Below are positions 16,937-25,349 of a DNA stretch of 64,000 bases, in pieces. The stretch lies in the NCBI RefSeq assembly GCF_963662805.1, contig NZ_OY759870.1, positions 62,001-126,000 on the forward strand, given 5' to 3'. Under the pieces are notes generated by a model. The model was not told where the DNA came from and ran no database searches. It worked only from the letters and a program-made list of their open reading frames with translations. Numbering within the stretch: the first letter of the stretch is position 1; the number at the start of each line of letters is the position of its first letter. The position numbers and the translations under genes are program-made. This DNA comes from an uncultured Cohaesibacter sp. GTDB taxonomy: Bacteria > Pseudomonadota > Alphaproteobacteria > Rhizobiales > Cohaesibacteraceae.

Positions 16937-17845
16937 ATGAATCAGATTTCCCAAACTGCCAATCCTCAGCTCCCGCTGATCAGGTCGGGTGCCCTGTTGG
17001 GCGCCATCTACATGATCTGTGCCGGGTTCACCTTTGCGCTGGTCAATCTGGCCACGCAATATCTCACCATGCGCCTTGGCGTGGCCTCGCCGTTCGTTGC
17101 CTTCGGGCAATATTTTGCGGCACTGTTGTTCAGCCTGCCGTGGCTTATGAAGGTCGGCCTGAAGGCCGCCCGCACCAAGGCGCCCGGTCGGCACCTTCTG
17201 CGCGTTATCTTTGCCGTTCTCGGCGTTCAGGCCTGGGTTGCCGGGCTTGCCTATGTGCCGATCTGGCAGGGCATCGCGCTCATCATGACCTCACCCTTCT
17301 TCGTCACCCTTGGGGCTCATTTGCTGTTGAAGGAAAAGATCGGCATCCATCGCTTGGCGGCGACCGTTGTCGGCTTCATCGGCGGCATGATCATCCTGGC
17401 CCCCTGGTCGGACGGCTTCACCATCCACGCTCTCTGGCCGGTGGTTGCTGCCTTCTTCTGGGCTGCGACATCCCTGATGACCAAGACCCTCACGGACGAG
17501 GAAGCCCCTGAGGCGGTCACCGTCTATCTGCTGCTGTTCATGACCCCGTTCAACGGGCTGATGGCGGTCGGCAGCGGCTTTGTCATGCCCGACATGACGG
17601 CGCTAGGAATCATTGTGCTGTCAGGCTTCTTTGTCCTTCTGTCCCAGTGGCTCATCACGCGCGCTTACTCTGTGGCGGATGCCGCCTATGTGCAGCCATT
17701 CGACCATGTCAAACTCGCCTTCAACGTGGCCGTTGGCTGGATCGCATTCGGCTTTGCACCTGTGGGGCAATTCTGGCTCGGGGCTTTGCTGATTGTGGCG
17801 GCGTCCCTCTATATCCTGCATCGCGAAACCCGGTTCAGTCGCTGA
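16937..17845 (+). CDS. ribN: RibN-type riboflavin transporter (DMT/EamA family)
   Basis: 302 residues from the ATG at 16937 (AGGAAAG upstream). About ten transmembrane helices form two EamA halves, with GVQAWVAGLAYVPIWQG in the first and SVADAAYVQPFDHVKLAFNVAVGW in the second. Drug/metabolite-superfamily proteins are functionally diverse, but an FMN riboswitch directly upstream is the known mark of RibN, the riboflavin importer described in rhizobia. It would bring riboflavin in when FMN is scarce. It is monocistronic, closed by a strong terminator shared with the convergent RidA-family gene. Confidence 0.88.
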   Translation: MNQISQTANPQLPLIRSGALLGAIYMICAGFTFALVNLATQYLTMRLGVASPFVAFGQYFAALLFSLPWLMKVGLKAARTKAPGRHLLRVIFAVLGVQAWVAGLAYVPIWQGIALIMTSPFFVTLGAHLLLKEKIGIHRLAATVVGFIGGMIILAPWSDGFTIHALWPVVAAFFWAATSLMTKTLTDEEAPEAVTVYLLLFMTPFNGLMAVGSGFVMPDMTALGIIVLSGFFVLLSQWLITRAYSVADAAYVQPFDHVKLAFNVAVGWIAFGFAPVGQFWLGALLIVAASLYILHRETRFSR

Positions 17846-17883
17846 CCGGCTGCCCTTCGTGCTGCGTAACAGTTGATCCATTG

Positions 17884-17909
17884 AAAAAGGCCCGTTTCCG
17901 GGCCTTTTT
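17884..17909. terminator. Bidirectional terminator between ribN and the RidA-family gene
   Basis: AAAAAGGCCCG and CGGGCCTTTTT form a perfect 11-bp stem with loop TTTC; A and T runs make it work on both strands, just beyond the ends of two convergent genes. Confidence 0.88.
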
Positions 17910-17911
17910 CT

Positions 17912-18340
17912 TTAGTCGAAAAGCTTGAGCGGGTCCGACGTTCCGGTCCAGAACCCTTCCTCGGGCCGCTTTGCGGTCACCTCAATCTCGATCTTCATGT
18001 CCGGATGCAACAGATCGCAAATGAGCAGGGTGGCTGCTGGCCGGATATCGCCCAGATATTGACCGAAGATGGGAAAGGCTTCCTTCGCATGCTCGCGGGA
18101 CGTGACATAATAGCGAATGCGCACGATGTCCGAGAGCGTGAAGCCCGCTTCTCCAAGGCTCTTCTTGATGGTTGAAAAGCAATTGTGCGTCTGGGCCATC
18201 AGCGTTTCGGGCATCACCATGGTTGTGTAATTGTAGCCCGTCGTTCCCGAGACAAAGCACCAGTCCCCGTCGACGATTGCCCGACTGTAGCCAGCTTCGG
18301 CTTCCATCCCGGAGCCTGTGGAGATCATTTGACGAACCAT
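17912..18340 (-). CDS. RidA (YjgF/YER057c/UK114) family protein
   Basis: 142 residues. The family core appears in order: GYSRAIVDGDWCFVSGTTG, QTHNCFSTIKKSLGEAGFTLSDIVRIRYYVT and RPAATLLICDLLHPDMKIEIEVTA. The Arg of IRPAAT and the Glu of IEIEVTA sit where the substrate-binding Arg and the catalytic-water Glu lie in RidA enamine/imine deaminases. It may hydrolyse reactive enamines or imines; however, this is not the short housekeeping form, and the substrate is open. It is convergent with ribN. Confidence 0.85.
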   Translation of the reverse strand: MVRQMISTGSGMEAEAGYSRAIVDGDWCFVSGTTGYNYTTMVMPETLMAQTHNCFSTIKKSLGEAGFTLSDIVRIRYYVTSREHAKEAFPIFGQYLGDIRPAATLLICDLLHPDMKIEIEVTAKRPEEGFWTGTSDPLKLFD

Positions 18341-18482
18341 GGCGGCATTCCTTCTCTGGTCTCAATGCATCTGAAATCGAGTGGGCGTTCCTTGCTTGCA
18401 ACCGGGAGCGCCTTGCCAGATTTGTACCCTGATCGCCAGTTCGGGCAAAGGGATATCTTTGCAAGAAGGAGCGGAGGCTCCT

Positions 18483-18644
18483 ATGCACTGTCGCCTGTTC
18501 ATTCACCTTGAGACGGAGCTTGACGAATCCGGTCCGCCTCCTGATCATGGGACACCAAGGCGGGGCGAGCCCCGTCTTTTTTGTTGGCAGGACATAGGCG
18601 CGGCGAAACCGTGCCGCAAGGGGATCAGGGCCAGGGTGACATGA
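18483..18644 (+). other. Possible leader ORF and attenuator before the GH20 gene
   Basis: In the 300-base gap between the divergent RidA-family and GH20 genes, an ATG at 18483 with a good GGAGG spacing opens 53 codons. The stop codon overlaps the GH20 ATG (ATGA, 18641-18644), which would allow translational coupling. A strong terminator-like hairpin (18559-18582) lies within this ORF. No homology is recognised; the product could equally be nothing more than a leader transcript or a small RNA. Confidence 0.3.
18559..18582 (+). terminator. Terminator-like hairpin upstream of the GH20 gene
   Basis: GGCGGGG / CCCCGTC (7 bp, one G-U) with loop CGAG is followed by six T. It points into the GH20 gene and has no complete annotated gene upstream on this strand, so it is either an attenuator or the end of a small RNA. 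Confidence 0.6.
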
Positions 18645-20602
18645 TGGCGGAACCGGCATTCAAACTCGCAAGCAGCTGGATCGAGGACGATAGCAGAACC
18701 GGGCAGACGCGCCTGCGGCTCTATGCGTCGGAGGCGGCCACCCTGTCGCCGGATTCGCGCCTTGCCTTCACCTCCATCACTCGCATTCCGCCGGGTACAG
18801 GCCTGATCGGTGCCCGCTACGTCAGTCGCACGGCGAATTATCACGAAGTGGCACCGGAGACACCCGTGATGCTTGGTGGCGACGACTGCTGGGAAATCAT
18901 CATCCCGGTTCTATCGCACAAGCCCAACCATTGCACCGACGGCCCGAAATCCGCCTTTCTGATCTTGCCCGGCGGCGAAACGGTGGGGGTCACCTGCGAA
19001 GCGCTCTTGCCTGAGTCCCTAAAACCGCACAAGCTTTCAAGCGGTGCGTCGCCTGCGCCGGAGAGCATTGCTCGCAGGTCCCCTTTGCTCGGCCTCCTGC
19101 CGATGGCCAATCATATTGCCATCGAACGTTGGAGCGAGACCTGCCCGTCGGGCTTCTTGGTTGAGGCCAGCGAGACGGTCAGCAATGCCAATGACCTTTT
19201 CGGGCGACTGTTTCCCGGTGCGGTGCTGCCCTTTGGGGCGGACGCAGCAGGCATCCCGCTCCATCTTGATCTCTTCTCCCAACGGCAAGAGGGGCAGGGA
19301 GCATCGGTTGAGGGCTATGAGCTGACCTTCACGCCTCAGGGCATCACGCTCGTTGCGCAGGCCAACACGGGCCTGTTCTATGGCCTCGTCGCTCTGGCCC
19401 AGATTTGGCAGGCCGCGTCAACCACGCCCGAGAGATTTGTCTTTCCGCTGGAGGGCCGGATCGTCGACGAGCCTGCGCACGAGTGGCGCGGCATGCATCT
19501 CGATGTCTCCCGGCAGGTCTATGGCAAATCCTCGATCCTCGACTTTCTTGATCGCCTCGCATGGCACCGGCTCAATCGCTTTCACTGGCACCTGACCGAC
19601 GACGAAGGATGGCGTCTCGAAAGCAGGCGCTACCCCGGCCTGACGCAAGTGGGCGCATGGCGTGGCCATCGTCTGCCGCTGTTGCCCCAGCATGGCTCCG
19701 GCGCGGCACGACACGGCGGCTTTTTCAGCCAGCAGGATATCCGGGACGTTGTCGCCCATGCCGAAAGGCTCCAGATCGAGGTGGTGCCGGAAATCGATGT
19801 GCCCGGCCATTGCTACGCCGCTCTTGCCTCGGTGCCTGCGCTGGTTGACCCCAGTGCCATGGCGGGCGGCTCATCGGTACAGGGCTATGTCAACAACGCC
19901 CTCAATCCGGGCCTCAGCGCGACATGGACCTTTCTTGATCGCATCTTCGGTGAAGTCTGCGATCTTTTCCCCGGCTCCTATGTTCATATGGGCGGTGACG
20001 AGGTGGCGGAGGCCGCATGGGCCGGGTCGCGCTCCGCAGCAAGCTGGGCGCGCGCCAAGGGCCATGTCGATGATGCGGGCAACCCGGACAGCATGAAGAT
20101 GCAAGCTGCCATCCTGCGCTTTGTCTCCGACCGCATCGTGGCCGCCGGCAAGACTCCGCTTGCGTGGGAGGAGGCGGCAAGGGGCGGCGGGCTCGATCCT
20201 GACCAAGCCATCCTCATGGCCTGGATGAAGGCCGAGAGCGGGCCGGAACTGGTCGCCAAGGGTTATCGCGTCATCATGTGCCCCGGCGAGGCCTATTATC
20301 TCGATATGGCGCAGTCCGACGCATGGGACGAGCCGGGCCTGAGCTGGGCAGGAACCTCCTCTCCCGAGCAGACCTATCACTTTGATCCTCTCTCCGGTTT
20401 CGCGGACAGTGCGCAAGTGATGGGCCTTCAGGGCTGCATCTGGAGCGAAAATCTGGTCAGCCGCGCCCTCTTCAATCACATGGTTTTTCCGCGCCTGTCG
20501 GCAATTGCAGAAAGTGGCTGGACAACGCCGGGATTGAAAGACTGGCTAAGCTTTGCGGCCCGCAGTCCCCTGATACAGAAAATGCCGCCAGTCCGGGACT
20601 GA
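18641..20602 (+). CDS. GH20 beta-N-acetylhexosaminidase
   Basis: 653 residues from the ATG at 18641. N-terminal beta-rich and GH20b-type domains (~1-270) precede a TIM-barrel GH20 domain starting at EWRGMHLDVSRQ. The active-site signatures are seen: WHRLNRFHWHLTDDEGWRLE, VVPEIDVPGH, and the catalytic Asp-Glu pair D453-E454 in HMGGDEVAEAAW. It removes terminal GlcNAc/GalNAc from chitooligosaccharides or glycans by substrate-assisted catalysis. No signal peptide is visible at either possible start, so it is probably cytoplasmic and acts on imported oligosaccharides. It is monocistronic, and no chitin-uptake genes lie next to it here. Confidence 0.88.
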   Translation: MMAEPAFKLASSWIEDDSRTGQTRLRLYASEAATLSPDSRLAFTSITRIPPGTGLIGARYVSRTANYHEVAPETPVMLGGDDCWEIIIPVLSHKPNHCTDGPKSAFLILPGGETVGVTCEALLPESLKPHKLSSGASPAPESIARRSPLLGLLPMANHIAIERWSETCPSGFLVEASETVSNANDLFGRLFPGAVLPFGADAAGIPLHLDLFSQRQEGQGASVEGYELTFTPQGITLVAQANTGLFYGLVALAQIWQAASTTPERFVFPLEGRIVDEPAHEWRGMHLDVSRQVYGKSSILDFLDRLAWHRLNRFHWHLTDDEGWRLESRRYPGLTQVGAWRGHRLPLLPQHGSGAARHGGFFSQQDIRDVVAHAERLQIEVVPEIDVPGHCYAALASVPALVDPSAMAGGSSVQGYVNNALNPGLSATWTFLDRIFGEVCDLFPGSYVHMGGDEVAEAAWAGSRSAASWARAKGHVDDAGNPDSMKMQAAILRFVSDRIVAAGKTPLAWEEAARGGGLDPDQAILMAWMKAESGPELVAKGYRVIMCPGEAYYLDMAQSDAWDEPGLSWAGTSSPEQTYHFDPLSGFADSAQVMGLQGCIWSENLVSRALFNHMVFPRLSAIAESGWTTPGLKDWLSFAARSPLIQKMPPVRD

Positions 20603-20609
20603 CGGCATT
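20581..20609. terminator. Hairpin between the GH20 and NDUFA9-like genes
   Basis: AATGCCG-c-CAGTC / GACTG-a-CGGCATT (12 bp with one mismatch) spans the GH20 stop codon. There is no clear U-tract, so it is a weak or Rho-assisted terminator for two convergent genes. Confidence 0.45.
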
Positions 20610-20635
20610 GCAACGAAAAGCGCGAAGATGCGGGA

Positions 20636-21610
20636 TCACTGCACCCGGTTGGCCTCATACTGGCCAGTAGAGCGATAGCTCCACAAATAGGTGGGAATGA
20701 CCGCCTCGATCGCCATGGGATTGATCTCGAGCCCTTCAAAGGTCCGGCCTTCCGCCTTGGCAAGCTCCGATACGACATTGTCGGACTTGAGCATGGTGAC
20801 CTGATCGCGGGTGAGGGGTGGCGTGACCGGCAGGGACTGGAAGACAGACCCCATCATGCCAGCCAACCAGAAAGGGATCGGCAGCAGCATTCTCTGCTGG
20901 TGCGTCACGGCCATCATCATGTCCATCAGTTCGCGGAAAGTCCGCACATCCGGGCCGCCTAGCTCATACGTGGCTCCGGGCTTCAAGAGCCCATCGACAC
21001 CGCGAGCAATGACATTGGCAACATCGCCCACAAAAACTGGTTGGAACTTCGTCAGCCCGCCGCCGATCAGCGGCAGAAACGGGGAGATGCGCGCCATCTC
21101 GGCGAATTTATTGAAGAAGTTATCTTCGCTGCCAATGAGCAGGGACGGACGGATGACGATGGCGCTAGGCACAGCGGCAAGTGCTGCTTCCTCACCAAGC
21201 GCCTTGCTGCGGGCATAGCCTGCGGCCGATTCTTCCGATGCGCCAATGGCCGAAATCTGCACCAGCTTTGAAATGCCTGCGCGGGCCGCGGCCTCGGCGA
21301 TGGTATTGGCCCCGATGTGATGAACCGCGTCAAAGCTTTGTTTGCCGGTCTCATAAAGGATACCGACCAGATTGACGACCGCATCAGCCCCCTCGACTGC
21401 TCGCGCGACGGAATTGGCGTCTCTTAGGTTCGCCTGCATCGGCATGACCTGACCGACATTGCCCAGCGGCTGCAGGAAGCCAGCGAGGTCGGGCCGCCTG
21501 ACCGCAACGCGGACGCGATAGCCCTTGAGAGCAAGCGCACGAACCACATGGCGCCCGAGAAAACCCGAGCCGCCGAAGACGGTAACGATCTTGCCAGTAG
21601 AATTGTTCAT
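20636..21610 (-). CDS. NDUFA9-like NAD(P)-binding protein of complex I
   Basis: 324 residues from the ATG at 21610, chosen for the GGGAGA ribosome-binding site; the frame extends to 21676. It is an atypical short-chain dehydrogenase fold: VFGGSGFLGRHVVRALALKGYRVRV (Rossmann dinucleotide motif), VVNLVGILYETGKQSFDAVHHIGA, and a YARSK element. The VNLVGILYE motif and a C-terminus after PPLTRDQVTMLKSDNVVSE are typical of the complex I NDUFA9 subunit family in alphaproteobacteria. Members bind NADPH and stabilise NADH:ubiquinone oxidoreductase rather than catalyse. It is usually unlinked from the nuo operon, as here. Confidence 0.87.
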   Translation of the reverse strand: MNNSTGKIVTVFGGSGFLGRHVVRALALKGYRVRVAVRRPDLAGFLQPLGNVGQVMPMQANLRDANSVARAVEGADAVVNLVGILYETGKQSFDAVHHIGANTIAEAAARAGISKLVQISAIGASEESAAGYARSKALGEEAALAAVPSAIVIRPSLLIGSEDNFFNKFAEMARISPFLPLIGGGLTKFQPVFVGDVANVIARGVDGLLKPGATYELGGPDVRTFRELMDMMMAVTHQQRMLLPIPFWLAGMMGSVFQSLPVTPPLTRDQVTMLKSDNVVSELAKAEGRTFEGLEINPMAIEAVIPTYLWSYRSTGQYEANRVQ

Positions 21611-22014
21611 CAATGTCTCCCCGTGGTCCCGTCGACGCAACGGTTTCCGCCCAACCATCCCGTCATCGGGTGACAAAGTGCTTCACCCATATTGATGCCT
21701 ATCAGTGAAGACGAAAAAGGACTCATATTCAACCTTTTCGCGCTTGAAAGCAGCTCGATTTTTCAATCAGCAATGCCGCTCAAGGCCAGAGTCAACACGA
21801 TCAGGACCGCCCTGACCGGCAACGATTGAAAGCTGGCCAGAGGCCATAAGCTTGCGCATGAAATTGAAGTTATAAGACATTTCATTTCTGCGCGTTGCCG
21901 CATTCCTAATCCGTTGACCCCCAAAGGGAAAGGCGCAACAACCTGCTTTTCCAAAGCCCTTTGTCACAATCCTGTTTTATGATGTGAATTGTGCACATTT
22001 CTCAATTCTTTAGA
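21611..22014. other. Gene-free interval before tRNA-Leu
   Basis: About 400 bases, with only short open frames that have no ribosome-binding site and no recognisable similarity (for example 21767-21967 on the minus strand). It should hold the promoter of the NDUFA9-like gene; I see no clear motif. Confidence 0.5.
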
Positions 22015-22042
22015 TTGACATTGACCGGCCACCGCCTTAAAA
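22015..22042 (+). promoter_or_regulatory. Likely promoter of tRNA-Leu
   Basis: TTGACA at 22015-22020 is followed, after 16 bases, by TTAAAA at 22037-22042, ending about 20 bases before the mature tRNA. This is a good sigma-70-type arrangement. Confidence 0.5.
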
Positions 22043-22061
22043 ACCGCCTCACACTTGAGTT

Positions 22062-22148
22062 GCCCAGGTGGCGGAACTGGTAGACGCGCTAGCTTCAGGT
22101 GCTAGTTTCCGTATGGAAGTGGAGGTTCGAGTCCTCTCCTGGGCACCA
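22062..22148 (+). tRNA. tRNA-Leu (CAG anticodon)
   Basis: 87 bases including an encoded CCA. The acceptor arm GCCCAGG (22062-22068) pairs with CCTGGGC (22138-22144). The anticodon loop TTCAGGT has CAG at 22096-22098. A long variable arm (TTTCCGTATGGAAG), as expected for a class II tRNA, and a T arm with GGTTCGAGTCC are present. It reads CUG codons. Confidence 0.97.
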
Positions 22149-22269
22149 TTTGTCTTTCCTCTTAAATCTGAAAAGACTTATCTCCTTCGTGTGGTGGGCA
22201 ATCTATTGCCTTGGAGCCAGAGGGCGTTTTGTCGTGCCCGCTTGTATCTGCCGTGCGCTCATAGCTTCA

Positions 22270-23530
22270 TCAGAAGCTCGTGATGATGTGGTTAAGGACC
22301 GAAATCGGGCGGCTGTGCGAGGCTTCCTCGTTCCATATCAGGGTCTGCACCAGTTCCGGCGCATCGGGAATGTCGCAAGTCCGCACTTCACTTAAAAGTT
22401 CGAGAAACCCCAGCGCGGGGAGCAGGGAAATGAAGCGTCTCAAGCCGCGTCATCGATGCGAGAATGGTGATGGAATCCACTTCAATCACATTCAGCGGAT
22501 CAAGCTCCTGAGCCTGAAGCCACTCATCGACAAGAGTGCGCAGGCCCGTGTCGCGACCGGGTAGAACGAACGTCCGCTTCTGCATCAGATCCTCGATGGC
22601 CCCACGGGACAGCATGCCCCGCTCATCGATGCCCTCAATGTTGGTACCCGCAAGCTTCAGCTGGTAGCGGCGCAAAACGCGCGTTGAGAAGCCATGAGGC
22701 ACGCGCGGGCTGTCGACGATGGCAGCATTGAGGTCATGATTCTTCACCTGCGCCAGCAAGCTGTTGGTTGTTGCGGTGATGACGCGAACCTCTCCCCTCG
22801 GATCGATCAACGGCCACGCGCTACAGATCTTGCCCATGATGGTGCAGAGATAGCTTCGCGTTTCGAGCGGGGGAACGCAACCGATCTTCACCGACTTGAC
22901 CTCGCGCATGAAGAGGAGGTCTCCGCGCCTGATATTGCGCTCGCAAATGGCGTTGGAGTGCCCCGGCGCCCGCATAGAAGATCTCTGCAGAGGGCAAGGG
23001 TCGGAGGCCCCCGATGCTCCCGTTCAAACAGCCTAGCGCCGAGGATCTCCTCGATATAGGCGATCTGGCGGCTGAGTTGCGGTTGGGCGATGCCAAGCGC
23101 CTCGGCTGCGCTGTTGATGCTCCCCTGCTCATAAACCGCGATAAAACGGAAGATCAGTTTGGGGGACAGGCGCAGCTTGCACCAGTCCTTGAGCGGTTCA
23201 TCAAGCCTGTCGTCAAGGGCCATCAGGCCTTCGGTTCGGGTTTCCAGCTCGGACATGGAAATGGGGACGTCACCCTCACCGAAGGGCATTCTCGATCCGT
23301 GACAGTCCGCCGAGCAGAAGCATGGCGAAGAACAGGATGGAATTGCTACCGACAGCGGGCAGATTGCCCTTGCGGGTCTTGAGGAACAGTGACGTGCTCA
23401 ACTGCTCTTCAAGCCGGGTGATGGTGGCTGTGACAGTCGTCACCGAGATGCCCATCTCCCGCGCAGCCGCGCTGGCACTGCCTGTCTTACGGGCGTAGAC
23501 GAACGCCACTAGAGACCTGATGTCGAACAA
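22270..23530 (-). pseudogene. LysR-type regulator, frameshifted, with a possible second N-terminal HTH
   Basis: Read from 23530 (TTG start, AGAGGG upstream), the first segment (to 23276) is an 84-residue piece with a LysR helix-turn-helix (ASAAAREMGISVTTVTATITRLEEQL). A second segment starting in the overlapping frame at 23289 has another LysR helix-turn-helix (INSAAEALGIAQPQLSRQIAYIEEILGARLFEREHRG). It then continues through frame changes near 23008, 22968 and 22400 into a LysR effector domain that ends at 22270 (...RPISVLNHIITSF). So either one regulator has tandem DNA-binding domains, or a small HTH gene overlaps a normal LysR gene. Three frameshifts damage the second part. It is divergent from the HAL-like gene. 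Confidence 0.72.
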
Positions 23531-23717
23531 TGAATCGAGCCCTCTTTGTAAATAAGTATAGCCATTTCAGTTTTTTGTATAGCATGGTTGATCAACCGCA
23601 CGGCTAATATTTTCCCACCTTGTGCAACAAGAGATAGAACAACCGTGTGCAGTCCATTCCCCGCTATTCCCTCCGATATTGAAACCACACTCTCACCATT
23701 CCCCGCGCCCCGCCATC

Positions 23718-25234
23718 ATGATGGATGGTCGATCCCTGACCCTTGGCCAGTTGGAAGACATAGCCAACCGGCGCGGGCAAATCATGACCTGCCCGACGGC
23801 CCTTGAGCAGGTCGAGAAGGCCCGCCGGGCCGTGGAGCTTGCGGTGGAGAATGGGACAGCGGCTTACGGGGTGACCACGTCCGTCGGGGCTTATAAGGAT
23901 TGCGCGATTGATGCTGGCGCGATGCATGACTTCAACATGCGCCTGTTGCGGGCACACAGCTTTGCCATCGGCACGCCCATGTCCGTTGAGGAGGTCCGCG
24001 CAGCCATCGCCCTTCGCATCAATGCTTCCTTGACGGGGCATGCTGGCATCCATCCCGAATTGCTGATTGCCCTTCACAATCTGCTGGAGCGCGACGTCAT
24101 CCCCGAGGGTGCGGCCGATTGGTTCTCTCGGTTGTGCCGATATCGGCCTGATGGGCCAGATCGGGGGCCGCGTTGGTCGGGGAGGGCTTCGCCTATGTCG
24201 GAGGAGAGCGCCTGCCTGCTCTTCAGGCTCTGGAACAGGCAGGATTGGTGCCCTATCGGCCCCAAAGCAAGGAGGGGCTGGTGTTGGTAAGCAGCAATGC
24301 CACCTCAGTCGCACGTTCGGCTCTGCTTCTGGCGAGGGCCCCATCGGCTTTTCTATGCGTCCATCGCCGTGATGGGCCTGTCTTGCGCAGGCTTTTCCGC
24401 CAGTCGCCAGCCGTGGCTTGCGGCCCGGCAGAATGAAGATGGCCTCATCCCCGATCCTTGCGAGTTTCGCGCTTGATGCCTTTGCAGCGGACGCGTGGCT
24501 CGAGTCGGGCCGGGTGCATGATCCGCTGTCCTATCGCTGCGGGCTGCAGGTGTTTGGCACGGCGCTTGAGGCGCTTGTCCATGCAGGCCATGTTGCGCGG
24601 GAGACCATGAACAACAGCGATGACAATCCGGTTGTTGTCGATGGCGCCATCATCACGTCGGGGCGGTCATTGCCCCAGCGTCTCACTCTGGCGCTCGAAA
24701 ATCTCCAGCTCAACATCGGCCATCTCAGCCGTACCATGCTCAACCGCATCATCGCTCTCGGGCGCGGAGACCTGACGGGGCTTGCCCGCAATCTGACGCC
24801 ACAAGACGGCTCGGTTCTGGCCTTCGGACCACCGGTCAAGCAGGCCGTTGATCTGTTTGCCTCCATTGCAGACGAAAGCTCTCCGGCCTCCCTCGTCAAC
24901 GCCACCGTTGCCGACGGAATGGAAGATGAAGAGACCTTCCTGCCCCTGATCACCAGAAAGTTGGAACGCCAGCTCCGACCTGTGGGGCAAGCTGATCGCG
25001 CATGAGGCTTTTGTCGCGCGACAGGCCGTCTATCTGCGCCGCCTTGATGACAAGCTGCATGGCTTGGCGGGCGCGACGCTCAATCGCCTTGAGGAAGAGC
25101 TGCTGCCCATCGATGACGACCGAATCTATTCCCTCGATTTCATCGCCGCCGAGCGTCTGCTGATCGATGAGGAATGGATAGAGGCCCTCGCGCAGACCTA
25201 TGCCTTCCCCGTCTGGGAAGAGGGGCGTCGATAG
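23718..25234 (+). pseudogene. HAL/PAL-superfamily aromatic amino acid lyase homologue, about five frameshifts, no MIO triad
   Basis: Successive frames spell a ~505-residue histidine/phenylalanine ammonia-lyase homologue: SLTLGQLEDIANRRG, YGVTTSVGAYKDC (matching the catalytic-Tyr loop YGxxTGxG), LTGHAGIHPELL, VRPIGSLGCADIGLMGQIG, VGEGFAYVGGERLPALQAL, SNATSVARSALLLA, VHDPLSYRCGLQVFG, NNSDDNPVVVDGAIITSG, and a C-terminus from SSDLWGKLIAHEAF to WEEGRR. Frameshifts lie near 24103, 24167, 24345, 24450 and 24963; several are one extra base in a C or G run. The stretch corresponding to GSVGASGD of HutH reads GSLGCADI in a clean frame, so the Ala-Ser-Gly that forms the MIO cofactor is absent. Start is uncertain (ATG 23718 or 23721; GTG 23622). 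Confidence 0.75.
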
Positions 25235-25293
25235 ATTCCGCTTCGATGAGAGTGCCATCTCTTCTCGGTGTTCCCGCAGATCTCTAAATGCCA

Positions 25294-25318
25294 TCAGGCG
25301 GGCTCGGAGCCCGCCTGA
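25294..25318. terminator. Hairpin between convergent HAL-like and ABC binding-protein genes
   Basis: TCAGGCGGGCT and AGCCCGCCTGA form a perfect 11-bp stem with loop CGG. There is no U-tract on either side, but the position between two convergent gene ends supports a termination or 3-prime-protection role. Confidence 0.6.
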
Positions 25319-25349
25319 GATCGTTGCTGCGTGGTCGGAGATCGACTTG

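Noticed and set aside
21767..21967. 66-codon open frame on the minus strand before tRNA-Leu
   Set aside because: No ribosome-binding site and no similarity; overlaps another equally poor frame.
22062..22148. tRNA-Leu as an integration site of a mobile element or island
   Set aside because: The LysR and HAL-like genes follow directly, and I found no integrase or direct repeat of the tRNA 3-prime end within the window.
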